64,000 nt of DNA, from positions 1-64,000 of the forward strand of contig CAJTFD010000017.1 in assembly GCA_910575625.1 (NCBI GenBank), in the 5' to 3' direction. How positions within the stretch are numbered: the stretch's first letter is position 1; each line of letters starts with the position of its first letter. A program made the translations under genes and the position numbers. The stretch is from Clostridia bacterium (GTDB lineage Bacteria; Bacillota; Clostridia; Lachnospirales; Lachnospiraceae). Shown piece after piece: positions 44,051-52,160 of this stretch. The notes beneath the pieces are model-generated. The model had not been told where the DNA came from. It was given only the letters and a program-made list of their open reading frames with translations, and made no database searches.

Positions 44051-45574
44051 TTAATCGATCTTCACGACCCGTGTCGCAACCCTCTCCCTGAACCGGACAT
44101 CATGCTCCACCAAGAGCATGGTCGGCTGGTAAGATAACAGGAGTTCCTCGATCTGCATCCGTGAGAACACATCGACGTAATTGAGCGGTTCATCCCAGAT
44201 ATACAGATGCGCGGGCGTCATGAGGCTGGCCGCCAGCAGGACTTTCTTCTTCTGTCCTTCCGAAAAATCCTTCATATCCTTTGAAAACTGCACCCGCTCC
44301 ATATCCAACTGCCGCAGCAGCGCACAGAACAAGCTCTCATCCAATCCCCGGCTTTCACAGAAATCCCAGATCGTTCCCCGCAGGAAGCTGGTATCCTGGC
44401 TGACATAGGAGATCACTGCCCCAGCCCCCACCTTCAGCTCTCCCGCCAAAATCTGTGGAGCATTTTCGATCGGCCATCCGCCGGCCGCCAGCAACGCTTT
44501 GAGGAATGTGGATTTCCCACAGCCGTTTTTCCCGTGTAAGAATACCCGCTCTCCCCGCTCCAGCCCAAAAGAAAAGTCCTGCAGCACACACTCCGCCCCA
44601 TATCCGGCAGACAATCCCCGGCAGCAGATCAGTCCCTCCCGGCGATACGACAGGGGTCCGATCTTCAGAGCCGCCGGCTCCTCGATATCTGTGAGCAGAC
44701 CCTCTTTCGCCTGGATCTCCCGCTCCATCCTCTTTTCGTACTGCTTCACCCGTTTTTGCATCTTCTTTGTCTTCGCGCCGATGTACGCCCGGGCGCCCTT
44801 CGAGCGGTCGTGTTCCTTTACCGGGTCAAACCCAATCTTACTGGCCTCGTTTTTCCGCGCCCAGCGGCCGCTTCTGTCCACCGCTCTTTTCATAGACCCG
44901 ATCTGCCGCAGATGCTTTTCATTTTCCATCTTGGCAAAATGGTCCCTGCGGGCTTTATCCTCCCACCAGCTGGAAAAATTGCCGCTCACCACTTCGATAG
45001 ATCCCCGGTTCAGCACAAGGACGTGGTCGATGCAGGCATCCAGAAGATCCCTGTCATGGGAGACCAGGATAAAGCCTTTCTTTTCACGCAGGTAACTCTT
45101 CACCACCTCCCGGGCCTCCTGGTCCAAATGGTCGGTGGGCTCATCGATCAGCAGAAGTTCATTTTCCCCTGAAAAGAGGACCGCCAGGAGCACTTTCGTC
45201 CGCTCCCCATGGCTCAGGGTCCCAAAAGGCCGATAGAGAAGATCCGCAGAGGCATTTAATTTCGCAAGCTCGCAGATGACTCTCCACTCTTCACAGCCAG
45301 GCTTTAAGTCTTCGATAAATCCCGAAGCACACAGACCCATCTGGCTCTCCTGGATCTGATAGGGAAAATAGTCGAACAGGACAGACGTTGTGATCGAGCC
45401 GCTGTACTCGTATTTCCCAAGCAGCAGCTGCAGGAATGTGGTCTTTCCCTTCCCGTTCCTGCCGACAAATCCCAGCTTCCAGTCCGTGTCTATGGTAAAA
45501 GAAACATCCTTAAAAATATCATCAAAGCTCCCCTCATAACAAAATGTGAGGTCCGAGACATTGATCTGCGCCAT
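44051..45574 (-). CDS. ABC-F ribosome-protection ATPase, Lsa-like
   Basis: 507 residues, no membrane segments. Two ABC domains: Walker A GRNGKGKTTFLQLL and [15 protein letters not shown]; signatures LSHGERTKVLLAVL and FSEGQKKKVLLAASL; Walker B LLLIDEPTDHLD and LYIWDEPLNYVD. A basic interdomain linker (GAKTKKMQKRVKQYEKRMEREIQ) enters the ribosome. The layout and the YIWDEPLNYVDVFSRMQIE ending match Lsa-type proteins, associated with lincosamide, streptogramin A and pleuromutilin resistance. Resistance is a family inference. The long leader with a tiny ORF and terminator supports antibiotic-inducible attenuation. Confidence 0.9.
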   Translation of the reverse strand: MAQINVSDLTFCYEGSFDDIFKDVSFTIDTDWKLGFVGRNGKGKTTFLQLLLGKYEYSGSITTSVLFDYFPYQIQESQMGLCASGFIEDLKPGCEEWRVICELAKLNASADLLYRPFGTLSHGERTKVLLAVLFSGENELLLIDEPTDHLDQEAREVVKSYLREKKGFILVSHDRDLLDACIDHVLVLNRGSIEVVSGNFSSWWEDKARRDHFAKMENEKHLRQIGSMKRAVDRSGRWARKNEASKIGFDPVKEHDRSKGARAYIGAKTKKMQKRVKQYEKRMEREIQAKEGLLTDIEEPAALKIGPLSYRREGLICCRGLSAGYGAECVLQDFSFGLERGERVFLHGKNGCGKSTFLKALLAAGGWPIENAPQILAGELKVGAGAVISYVSQDTSFLRGTIWDFCESRGLDESLFCALLRQLDMERVQFSKDMKDFSEGQKKKVLLAASLMTPAHLYIWDEPLNYVDVFSRMQIEELLLSYQPTMLLVEHDVRFRERVATRVVKID

Positions 45575-45642
45575 ATAGCATCCCTCCGATCTGATCAGAT
45601 GCCAAACAGCGGAAACTCAGATCAGCCCCTATTTTTGCGCAC

Positions 45643-45800
45643 AAAAAAAGAGGGTGATGAGGATATGATCCGCTTTTGGCAACATGAATAACGGTATCGC
45701 GTGCATGGACGCTTTACCGTGGATAACAGTTTCATGTTCAAAAAGCTGATCATATCTTCATCTTTTCACCCCTCTCTTCTAAAATATATCTTAGCATAAC
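45643..45800 (-). promoter_or_regulatory. attenuator leader with three-codon ORF upstream of the ABC-F gene
   Basis: The minus-strand leader forms one long hairpin: GATATGATC (about 45749-45757) pairs perfectly with GATCATATC (45662-45670), extended by ATGA/TCAT and GGGTG/CACCC pairs and closed by a 7-T tract (45643-45649), a terminator. The 5' arm contains ATG-AAG-ATA-TGA (45750-45761; Met-Lys-Ile) preceded by GAGAGGGG. A ribosome stalled on this ORF would block the 5' arm and allow readthrough. An extended -10 (TGC-TAAGAT) lies near 45788-45796. The AT-rich gap to 45862 holds nothing else. Confidence 0.8.
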
Positions 45801-45862
45801 ATGATCGGCCCCTTAATGCAAATCTTTATTTGGTCTGCTGCATCGTAAAAGATCCAAAAGAA

Positions 45863-45897
45863 TAAGAGGACATCCCGATACACCCGGACGTCCTCTT
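45863..45897 (-). terminator. terminator of the flavin/iron-sulfur locus
   Basis: AAGAGGAC/GTCCTCTT arms within 45863-45897, then ATTCTTTTGG on the minus strand. It lies 17 bp after the stop of the Tp47-like gene. Confidence 0.7.
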
Positions 45898-45913
45898 AGC
45901 TCTTGTGATATCT

Positions 45914-48091
45914 TTACAGTTTCTTTACTTTGATATTCTTTCCCGCGCCTTTTGCCTTAAAGATCGTTTTATAAGAAGAAACCTTCTTCGCCGGTACTTT
46001 GAATGTGCAGGCCGCTTTGATGTTCTTAAATGCATTGGCGCCTATTTTTGCTTTTGTCAGTTTTGACGTCTTCAATGTGATCGTCGCAAGTTTCTTATCG
46101 CCTGAGAATGCCGTCTTGCCGATGCTGGTCAGTTTTGTTGAATTGACCGTAACGGTGGTCAGTGCTGTACAGTTTGCAAACGCACTGGTCCCGATGGATG
46201 TGACATTTGTTCCGATCTGTACGGTCTTTAATTTCTTGCAGCCTGAGAATGCCTTGTTTGCCACAGCGGTAACATTGAATCTGTGACCGTCAATGGTGAT
46301 CGTCGCAGGGATCGCCGCCGATGTGAGGGATTTATTGCTGGCCTGCACAGCTTTGGCCGCAGCGGCGCTTGTCGTCTGATATTTTATATTCTTATAAGTA
46401 TAAGTTGTCCCTGTCTTTGGCGCTGTTTTTACGAGAGCTCTGACTGCCGCATCCAGATCTTTTGCTGCCTGCTCCACTGCCGCCTGACTCTCGGCCTTTG
46501 CCAGAGCATCCTTGGCTGTTTTCAGCGCCGTCTCGACTTTTGCATAGCTCGCGGCCGTATACGCGCTCTTACTCAGTCTCTCTGCCGCCTGTATGGACTT
46601 TGTCAATGCTGTGGTATCTATCCTGGCAGCGCTCTTATATGTGAATGTGAGCGGCAGATATCCTGTGGATGTGACTTGGATCTCACAGCTCTCTTTGCCT
46701 GCCAGCGGTTCTGCGTCTGTTTTGATCGTGCCGTTCTCCTCGATGATCACTACAGCTCCCCGTCCGCTGGGTGCATAACCTTTCCCATCCACGGCGACAG
46801 ATGTGATGTTCTTCAGATAATCTGCCAATGCATCCCCACTGAAACCATCCGCTGCCACCACCGCTTTTTTCGCCGTGTCATAGGAAGCCGGCATGTCTTC
46901 CGTGTAAAGTTCAAAGGATGCGTTCAGCGGCGCATAATGTCCATTTGTATCTTCTACAGTCAGTGTGTATTTTCCTTTTTCCGCACCCGTAAAGTTCAGT
47001 GTGCCTCCGGAAACCTGGATGGACAGCCCATCTACGCTGTATTGAGCGTTGTAGTCACTCGGCAGTCCTGTCAGTGTCAGTCCTGTACCCGCAGCTTTGA
47101 CCGATGCATCCGCCACTTCCAGTGTATGGGGAAATTTCACCGGCACATATACATCTACCGGGATCTTATAATTGCCTTCGCTGGTGTAATACAAGATCTC
47201 TTTGATCGTTTTGCCCATCATAGACTTGTAATGTTCAGAGGATGTGGGGCAATTGTGTACAGCCGGGGTAAATCCGGTGCACCAGGACAGCGCTGTCTTC
47301 CTCCAGATGTTCTCCATATGGCGCAGGCCATATCCCATGCCGTCCTCTGTCTTCAGTACCACCGCGTAGATCGAAACGTCCAGATCTTCAGCAAATAATC
47401 CGTCCAGATTTAACTGGTAATCACCATAGGAACTCTCTGTCAGCATATCCGCCACTACGCCTGTCTTCTCTGTCACATCACCCACGATCGGACCAAAGTC
47501 CAGTTTTCCATCGGCACTGACTGTCAGCTCCTTATAGCTTGTCGGCGCCTGGCTCAGCACATAATAGGAATAACTGGGATTTTCAAATAACGCCTCTTTG
47601 CCATTGTATGTGGTCGAGCTGGTCTGCCCCCTGTTGGTCACCTCGATGGTGACGGAATCTTGGTCTGTCACGTTTTTATACTTGGACAGATCGACCCCAT
47701 CGCCGATCTTGACTGGGTATGTGATCCCGGTGATATCGCTCCCGTCACTGTTTACATGATAAGATCCGCCGACCAGACTCCCTGTCCTGGTCTTATTCAA
47801 TGTGGCCGATGTAAATGCGTCCACATCCTCCGTGTTGCTCCCTACCTCTGCCCTGTAAAAGTCAGCGTAGGGGATGTTCATCAGGACATATTGCCCGCTC
47901 TCCACAGCCTCTGCCTGGGACTCCACAGATCCTGTCTGTTCCTGGACTCCATATGCCTGGGAGGATCCCACGATCGCCATGTCGTTTCCTTCCGCGGCAA
48001 AAACCGTCGCTGCAGGCGTACAGATCCCAACAACCATTGATAACGTGAGGGCATTGGCAAAAAGCCGTGCCCATGATCCTTTTCTCTTCAT
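45914..48091 (-). CDS. secreted Tp47-like / FIVAR / BspA-LRR surface protein
   Basis: 725 residues. Signal peptide (about 1-32, ending TVFAAEG). Residues about 66-400 resemble the Treponema Tp47 family (YVLMNIPYADFYRAEV, VDAFTSATLNKTRTGSLVGGSYHVN, ITGITYPVKI). About 490-560 is a FIVAR-like helical repeat (AAERLSKSAYTAASYAKVETALKTAKDAL). The C-terminus (about 580-725) is BspA-type LRR (FSGCKKLKTVQIGTNVTSIGTSAFANC). No LPXTG. Probably surface-exposed. It is the last gene of the flavin locus, with its own upstream copy of the shared palindrome. Function of the Tp47 part in Gram-positives is unknown. Confidence 0.75.
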   Translation of the reverse strand: MKRKGSWARLFANALTLSMVVGICTPAATVFAAEGNDMAIVGSSQAYGVQEQTGSVESQAEAVESGQYVLMNIPYADFYRAEVGSNTEDVDAFTSATLNKTRTGSLVGGSYHVNSDGSDITGITYPVKIGDGVDLSKYKNVTDQDSVTIEVTNRGQTSSTTYNGKEALFENPSYSYYVLSQAPTSYKELTVSADGKLDFGPIVGDVTEKTGVVADMLTESSYGDYQLNLDGLFAEDLDVSIYAVVLKTEDGMGYGLRHMENIWRKTALSWCTGFTPAVHNCPTSSEHYKSMMGKTIKEILYYTSEGNYKIPVDVYVPVKFPHTLEVADASVKAAGTGLTLTGLPSDYNAQYSVDGLSIQVSGGTLNFTGAEKGKYTLTVEDTNGHYAPLNASFELYTEDMPASYDTAKKAVVAADGFSGDALADYLKNITSVAVDGKGYAPSGRGAVVIIEENGTIKTDAEPLAGKESCEIQVTSTGYLPLTFTYKSAARIDTTALTKSIQAAERLSKSAYTAASYAKVETALKTAKDALAKAESQAAVEQAAKDLDAAVRALVKTAPKTGTTYTYKNIKYQTTSAAAAKAVQASNKSLTSAAIPATITIDGHRFNVTAVANKAFSGCKKLKTVQIGTNVTSIGTSAFANCTALTTVTVNSTKLTSIGKTAFSGDKKLATITLKTSKLTKAKIGANAFKNIKAACTFKVPAKKVSSYKTIFKAKGAGKNIKVKKL

Positions 48092-48191
48092 TTTCTCTGT
48101 TTTCCTCCTTTTTGACCTTCTCTATGTTAAAAGCCAGGTTCCCCGGCGATCAACCAATGTTCATTTTCCGCTAAATAGTACAGTACTCTGG

Positions 48192-48207
48192 ATTAGTTTT
48201 TCCTAAC
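48192..48207. promoter_or_regulatory. ATTAG-N6-CTAAC palindrome before the Tp47-like gene
   Basis: Second member of the motif also seen at 3998-4013 and 51951-51966, here about 100 bp upstream of the Tp47-like start and right after a minus-strand TATAAG that could be its -10. Suggests co-regulation with the multi-FMN gene and feoB. Confidence 0.5.
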
Positions 48208-48278
48208 TTATATCCGATCTTTTGTGTCTATGCCCACATCGGAGCATGACCGCAGTGCTGATCACTTATGCTTTTCAT

Positions 48279-49124
48279 TTACAGTCCCATCCACAGACAG
48301 AGGCCGATCAACAGCCCGATCCGCACCAGGGTAAATATGATCTCATCTCCCCGCAGGACTTTCCATCCGCAGCGGATATTTTCTTTCGGACATGTGCGGA
48401 TGCATTTCTGACACTGGAAACAGTCCCCTGCCGTTTCCCAGGATCCATCCTCCGGCAGTCCGATATCCGAAGGGCATTTACGGGTGCAGCCCGCGCAGCC
48501 TTTTATGCAGTCCTCCCGGTTCCTGCGCAGTGTAAATAACGGCAGGACGGGGAGCATGGAAAATACGGCTCCCAGGGGGCACAGGAAACGGCAGAAAAAA
48601 CGCTCCTGCACGCACATCCCCCCTATGATCGACAGAAGGAGCAACAACCCGGGGATATACTCTATGACCTGAAAGTTTCCGGTATGGAGCATGGAAAACA
48701 CATCCCAGGGGCTCGCGCCCCGCAGTTTTGTATAAACTCCGAAAAAACTCAAGACCACGATCAGCAGCAAGATCAGATATTTCACTGCCGAGAACTTTTC
48801 GCATAGATCGGCCCTCAGTCTGATCGGTTTCTTTTTGATCTTTTTGCATATCCAAAGATAAAGCCAATGCACCGCATCGCCCAGACTCCCAAACGCGCAG
48901 GCAAAGCCGCAGAAAAAGCGCCCGAATATGATCGTAAACGCGCACAGTCCCGCAAGCGCCGCCACAAACGCTGTCCACTGGATCTTCTCCCCCGCCCCCA
49001 GCTGGGATGCGATATATTTGATCCCGCCAAAGGCCGCTGTAAATGCTGATGAAAAGAAGAGGAAGCAGATGAGCTGGATGGCTGCGCGGACATATGGATG
49101 TATTTTTTTCTTCTGGATCTTCAT
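48279..49124 (-). CDS. NosR/NapH-like polyferredoxin membrane protein
   Basis: 281 residues from 49124 (GGAAAGATAAC upstream), starting one base after the FMN_bind gene's stop. About five membrane helices. Membrane-embedded Cys motifs CGFACAFG and CRFLCPLG are followed by a C-terminal cytosolic domain with two 4Fe-4S motifs (CIKGCAGCTRKCP, CFQCQKCIRTCP). This is the NosR/NapH/YccM/PceC arrangement, which passes electrons between cytosolic clusters and flavins on the outer face. In this locus it probably feeds the FMN_bind proteins encoded directly upstream. Confidence 0.88.
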   Translation of the reverse strand: MKIQKKKIHPYVRAAIQLICFLFFSSAFTAAFGGIKYIASQLGAGEKIQWTAFVAALAGLCAFTIIFGRFFCGFACAFGSLGDAVHWLYLWICKKIKKKPIRLRADLCEKFSAVKYLILLLIVVLSFFGVYTKLRGASPWDVFSMLHTGNFQVIEYIPGLLLLLSIIGGMCVQERFFCRFLCPLGAVFSMLPVLPLFTLRRNREDCIKGCAGCTRKCPSDIGLPEDGSWETAGDCFQCQKCIRTCPKENIRCGWKVLRGDEIIFTLVRIGLLIGLCLWMGL

Positions 49125-49125
49125 G

Positions 49126-49626
49126 TTATCTTTCCGCCTTTTCCAATGCCTGTGCAGCGGCATCCCTGATCCCTGTGGAGCTGAATGTGGCCCCTGTCAC
49201 AGTATCGACATCCGCAGACTGCGCCCCGATCATGGCAGGGATCACCTCTTCTGCCATAGACAGGTATGCCTGATCTTCTTTTTCGGCAGACACAAGGGTA
49301 ATGTCTGTGATCATCCCCTGCTCCACAGTCACTTTCACCGCCACCGGCCCTCCGAAGCCCTGCGCTTTTCCTTCCCATTCTCCGTCTGTATAGGCCCCCG
49401 CCTCGTTAAGGACAGCGTCCCGGTTCCCTTCTTCCTGGATGCCTTCCTCAAGGCTGGCCGCCGCGATCTCCTGGATGCCCTGTATATACCCTTCCAGAGC
49501 ATCCACTTCCGCGCGGAGCCGGGCGTATTCCTCCTCTTTTTCCCTGTTGTCCAGGACCTTGTTGTATCCAAATAAGATACACAGGACCGCCAACAGGCTC
49601 GCCGTCCTGATCTTAAATCCGTTCAT
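49126..49626 (-). CDS. membrane-anchored FMN_bind protein
   Basis: 166 residues. N-terminal transmembrane anchor (about 7-20), a coiled-coil-prone stretch (REKEEEYARLRAEVDALEGYIQ) and one FMN_bind domain: GEWEGKAQGFGGPVAVKVTVEQGMITDITL ... AQSADVDTVTGATFSSTGIRDAAAQALE. Thr147 in the TGAT motif is the expected site of covalent FMN attachment by ApbE, as in RnfG/NqrC. It lies between the five-domain protein and the 4Fe-4S membrane protein and is coupled to the latter, so it is likely the proximal electron acceptor. Confidence 0.9.
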   Translation of the reverse strand: MNGFKIRTASLLAVLCILFGYNKVLDNREKEEEYARLRAEVDALEGYIQGIQEIAAASLEEGIQEEGNRDAVLNEAGAYTDGEWEGKAQGFGGPVAVKVTVEQGMITDITLVSAEKEDQAYLSMAEEVIPAMIGAQSADVDTVTGATFSSTGIRDAAAQALEKAER

Positions 49627-49646
49627 CTCATCCCCGCTCCCATCTT

Positions 49647-51692
49647 CTATTGTCTCTTGGCATTTTCCAGAGCCTGTCTGCAGGCTTCTATGATCGACCG
49701 GGATGTGCAGGTGGCACGGGTCACGGCATCGATACCTTCCACGCTGTTCTTTTCAAGGATCTGGGGGACGACGCCTTTGTATGCGCTGGTCCCTTTGGAC
49801 GCCCGGGTGATGTAATTATCGTTGCTGGAAGCTCCGTCACCGGTGACCCTCTTGATCTCTGTGATCGTATCATCTTTCATGACCAACGTGAGGGTCAGGT
49901 TGTATGTCTCAAAGGCATGGCCCTCATCCGGCTCACAGGGTACGGTCACCTTGTATTCGCCGTCCACATAGACGGTGGACGCTTCCGGCGGCGTTGTCTC
50001 CGTGGGGTTGGGAGTCTCTGTGGGATTCGGCGTCTCCGTGAGCGCTGCCGTTGGCGTAGGCGTCTTTTCTGGTGTAGGTGTTGGTATCGTTGTCTGTGTC
50101 GGTGTTGCCGGGGCCGACGCCTTTTTTGCCTCCTGGATAGCATTTTTCACCCCTTCCAGGATCCCGTTGGAGCTGTAGGTCGCGCCTGAGACTGCATCCA
50201 CTGCAATGTCCTGGCTCTGTACGATCTTATCTGTGATCGTTTCTGCCCGGTTAAAGAATGCATCGTCTTCCCCGTCGTGACTGGTGATCTTGATCTGCCG
50301 TATCGCTTGATCTTGTATCACCACCGCGACGACCACATCACCGCCATATCCCTCCCCGATCCCTGTATAGGTCCCATCGGGATACGGGAACGCCCCGGCC
50401 GGCGCGGGCGTGGGGGTCACCGGTTTCTTTGTGGGCGCGGCTGTCACCGTCGGCTTCTTCTCAGACTTGGCCGCCGCCGCTTTACTGAGCGCATCCCGCA
50501 CGGCCTCGATGATCCCATTGGAACTATAGGTCGCGCCTGAGACTACATCCACATCCGTCCCCTGTTTTTTTATGATCTTATTGAGTATGGAGGAGGCTTT
50601 CTTGATATACGCATCTCCATCCGCATGCTCCTTGATCTTGACCGTCTTGATCTTGCCGCCCGCGATCTTCACCTGGACAGTCATCTCTCCGCCAAATCCC
50701 GTTCCGGTCCCGGTGTATGTACCGTTTTTGTAGGTCTCGGGATCCTTCGCCGGTTTCGGTGTGCTCTTGGGGGTTGGCGTGTTCGGCTGTGTATATCCGG
50801 CTTGCCCGTCCAGAGCATTTTTTACCGCGTTGATGATCCCCTTGGAACTGTAGGTCGCTCCAGAGACCACATCCACATCCAGCTTCTGGGCAGACAGGAT
50901 ACTCCCCACCACGCCTTCTTTTGCCCGGTTAAAAAACGTCTCATCATCTGAATGGCTGACGATATCCACAGCCTGGACCGTCCTGCCCTGGACCCGCACG
51001 GAGACGCGCACTGTTCCGCGAAAACCTTCCGCGCTCCCCTCGTAGCTGCCGTCCGCAATGTCAAAATCTCCCTGTCCTACGGTGACCGGCACGGAAGATG
51101 CGGGTGTCTGGGTACTTGCCGCCTGCGTCGGCTGGACGGTGGACGATCCTCCTTTGCCCAGGGCATTTTTTACCGCATTGATGATCCCGTTGGAACTATA
51201 AGTCGCTCCAGAGACCACATCCACGTCCATGCTCTGGGAAGATAAGATGCTCTGTATCACGCCCTCTTTTGCCCGGTCAAAAAACGCCTCGTCATCTGAA
51301 TGACTCAAAATGTCGATGGCTGCGATCGCTTTATCCTTGATCTTCACCGATACTCTGACCGTTCCGTGAAATCCTGTCCCGCTCCCCTCATAGCTGCCAT
51401 CTGCCAGGTCGAGCTTGCCTTTCGCCGCCGCTTTTTCTGTCGTCTTTCCTGCTGCCTCTGTCTTTTTCTCTCCCGCATCCGGCTGGCTGACGGCTGGCTG
51501 GCTTTCCGCCGTACTGTCTGCCGCATCCTGCGTCTGTTCCGCATTCTGGATGCCGTCTGCCGCGATCTGGAACTCATCCGAGCCGTAGACCGGAGTCGTA
51601 TATCCGCTCAGTGAGGCCGCCGCACCCCAGGCCACCGCACCGACGGCGACCACCGGCGCCAGTATGGGGATTGCTTTTCCTATATTTTTCAT
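49647..51692 (-). CDS. membrane-anchored protein with five FMN_bind domains
   Basis: 681 residues: hydrophobic N-terminal anchor (about 6-28), then FMN_bind domains spaced by Ala/Thr/Pro/Lys linkers. Domains 1-4 have SGAT acceptor motifs at Thr164, Thr280, Thr388 and Thr505. The fifth has TRAT (Thr661) and a Cys after it, and lacks the DGSYEG-type opening in favour of DGEYKVTVPCEPDEGHAFETY. Each SGAT Thr is a predicted FMN attachment site. Such multi-flavinylated proteins act as extracytosolic electron wires. GGAGGATGGAGGAAG precedes the ATG. First gene of the operon; MITE copy E lies 34 bp upstream. Confidence 0.9.
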   Translation of the reverse strand: MKNIGKAIPILAPVVAVGAVAWGAAASLSGYTTPVYGSDEFQIAADGIQNAEQTQDAADSTAESQPAVSQPDAGEKKTEAAGKTTEKAAAKGKLDLADGSYEGSGTGFHGTVRVSVKIKDKAIAAIDILSHSDDEAFFDRAKEGVIQSILSSQSMDVDVVSGATYSSNGIINAVKNALGKGGSSTVQPTQAASTQTPASSVPVTVGQGDFDIADGSYEGSAEGFRGTVRVSVRVQGRTVQAVDIVSHSDDETFFNRAKEGVVGSILSAQKLDVDVVSGATYSSKGIINAVKNALDGQAGYTQPNTPTPKSTPKPAKDPETYKNGTYTGTGTGFGGEMTVQVKIAGGKIKTVKIKEHADGDAYIKKASSILNKIIKKQGTDVDVVSGATYSSNGIIEAVRDALSKAAAAKSEKKPTVTAAPTKKPVTPTPAPAGAFPYPDGTYTGIGEGYGGDVVVAVVIQDQAIRQIKITSHDGEDDAFFNRAETITDKIVQSQDIAVDAVSGATYSSNGILEGVKNAIQEAKKASAPATPTQTTIPTPTPEKTPTPTAALTETPNPTETPNPTETTPPEASTVYVDGEYKVTVPCEPDEGHAFETYNLTLTLVMKDDTITEIKRVTGDGASSNDNYITRASKGTSAYKGVVPQILEKNSVEGIDAVTRATCTSRSIIEACRQALENAKRQ

Positions 51693-51725
51693 CTTCCTCC
51701 ATCCTCCGTTATGACCGTGACTCTC

Positions 51726-51885
51726 TAGAGTGTGTTTGAAAAATGCTTTATGTTAACTGTATGCCACAATTTGTGGGGAATCTGTTCCCCATGAGGGCGG
51801 CGCAGCAGGCTACGGCAACCGGATAAGGGACAGATATACTGCAAAGTGGGGCGTACAGTTGGCATGAATGGGTTTTCAAACACTC
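51726..51885 (+). repeat. MITE-like element, copy E
   Basis: Left end TA-GAGTGTGTTTGAAAA; right end TTTTCAAACACTC lacking two bases and the flanking TA. The interior is diverged (GGGGAATCTGTTCCCC in place of the AGATCTGG arm). It separates the multi-FMN start codon from the promoter and palindrome at 51951-52002, so it is transcribed as 5' UTR. A 65-codon minus-strand frame across it is incidental. Confidence 0.8.
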
Positions 51886-51950
51886 GTCCAAGGTAAAGTC
51901 ATCGGCAATGCCTTCGGTCACATGTATCTGATCACTGCCTGTCATATGGA

Positions 51951-52002
51951 GTTAGTGCTTGCTAACGTCTTTCAGTCTATCACATAAGGAATTTTCTTGC
52001 AA
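51951..52002 (-). promoter_or_regulatory. promoter and palindrome of the flavin operon
   Basis: Minus strand TTGCAA (51997-52002), 17 bp, TAGACT (51974-51979), followed by GTTAG-N6-CTAAC (51951-51966) at the expected start site, a repressor-like position. The motif is shared with 3998-4013 and 48192-48207. The rest of 51886-52160 holds no gene. Confidence 0.65.
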
Positions 52003-52160
52003 GATATGTAAATGATAACATTTCTCAAAAAAAGACCTGGACATGGGCGGATACGATGCCGCAAGGCCGATCCGCGGCTTTAAGGACAGGAAAAAGCCGC
52101 CATCCCAATCCTGGCAATGACGGCCAATACTCTCCTGAAGGACTTCACCCGGACATCCGG

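Noticed and set aside
46283-47398. 371-codon plus-strand frame opposite the Tp47-like gene
   Set aside because: Cys/Arg-rich antisense shadow with no domain; the minus strand has a signal peptide and recognisable domains.
51748-51945. 65-codon minus-strand frame upstream of the multi-FMN gene
   Set aside because: It crosses MITE copy E, has no ribosome site and no recognisable product.
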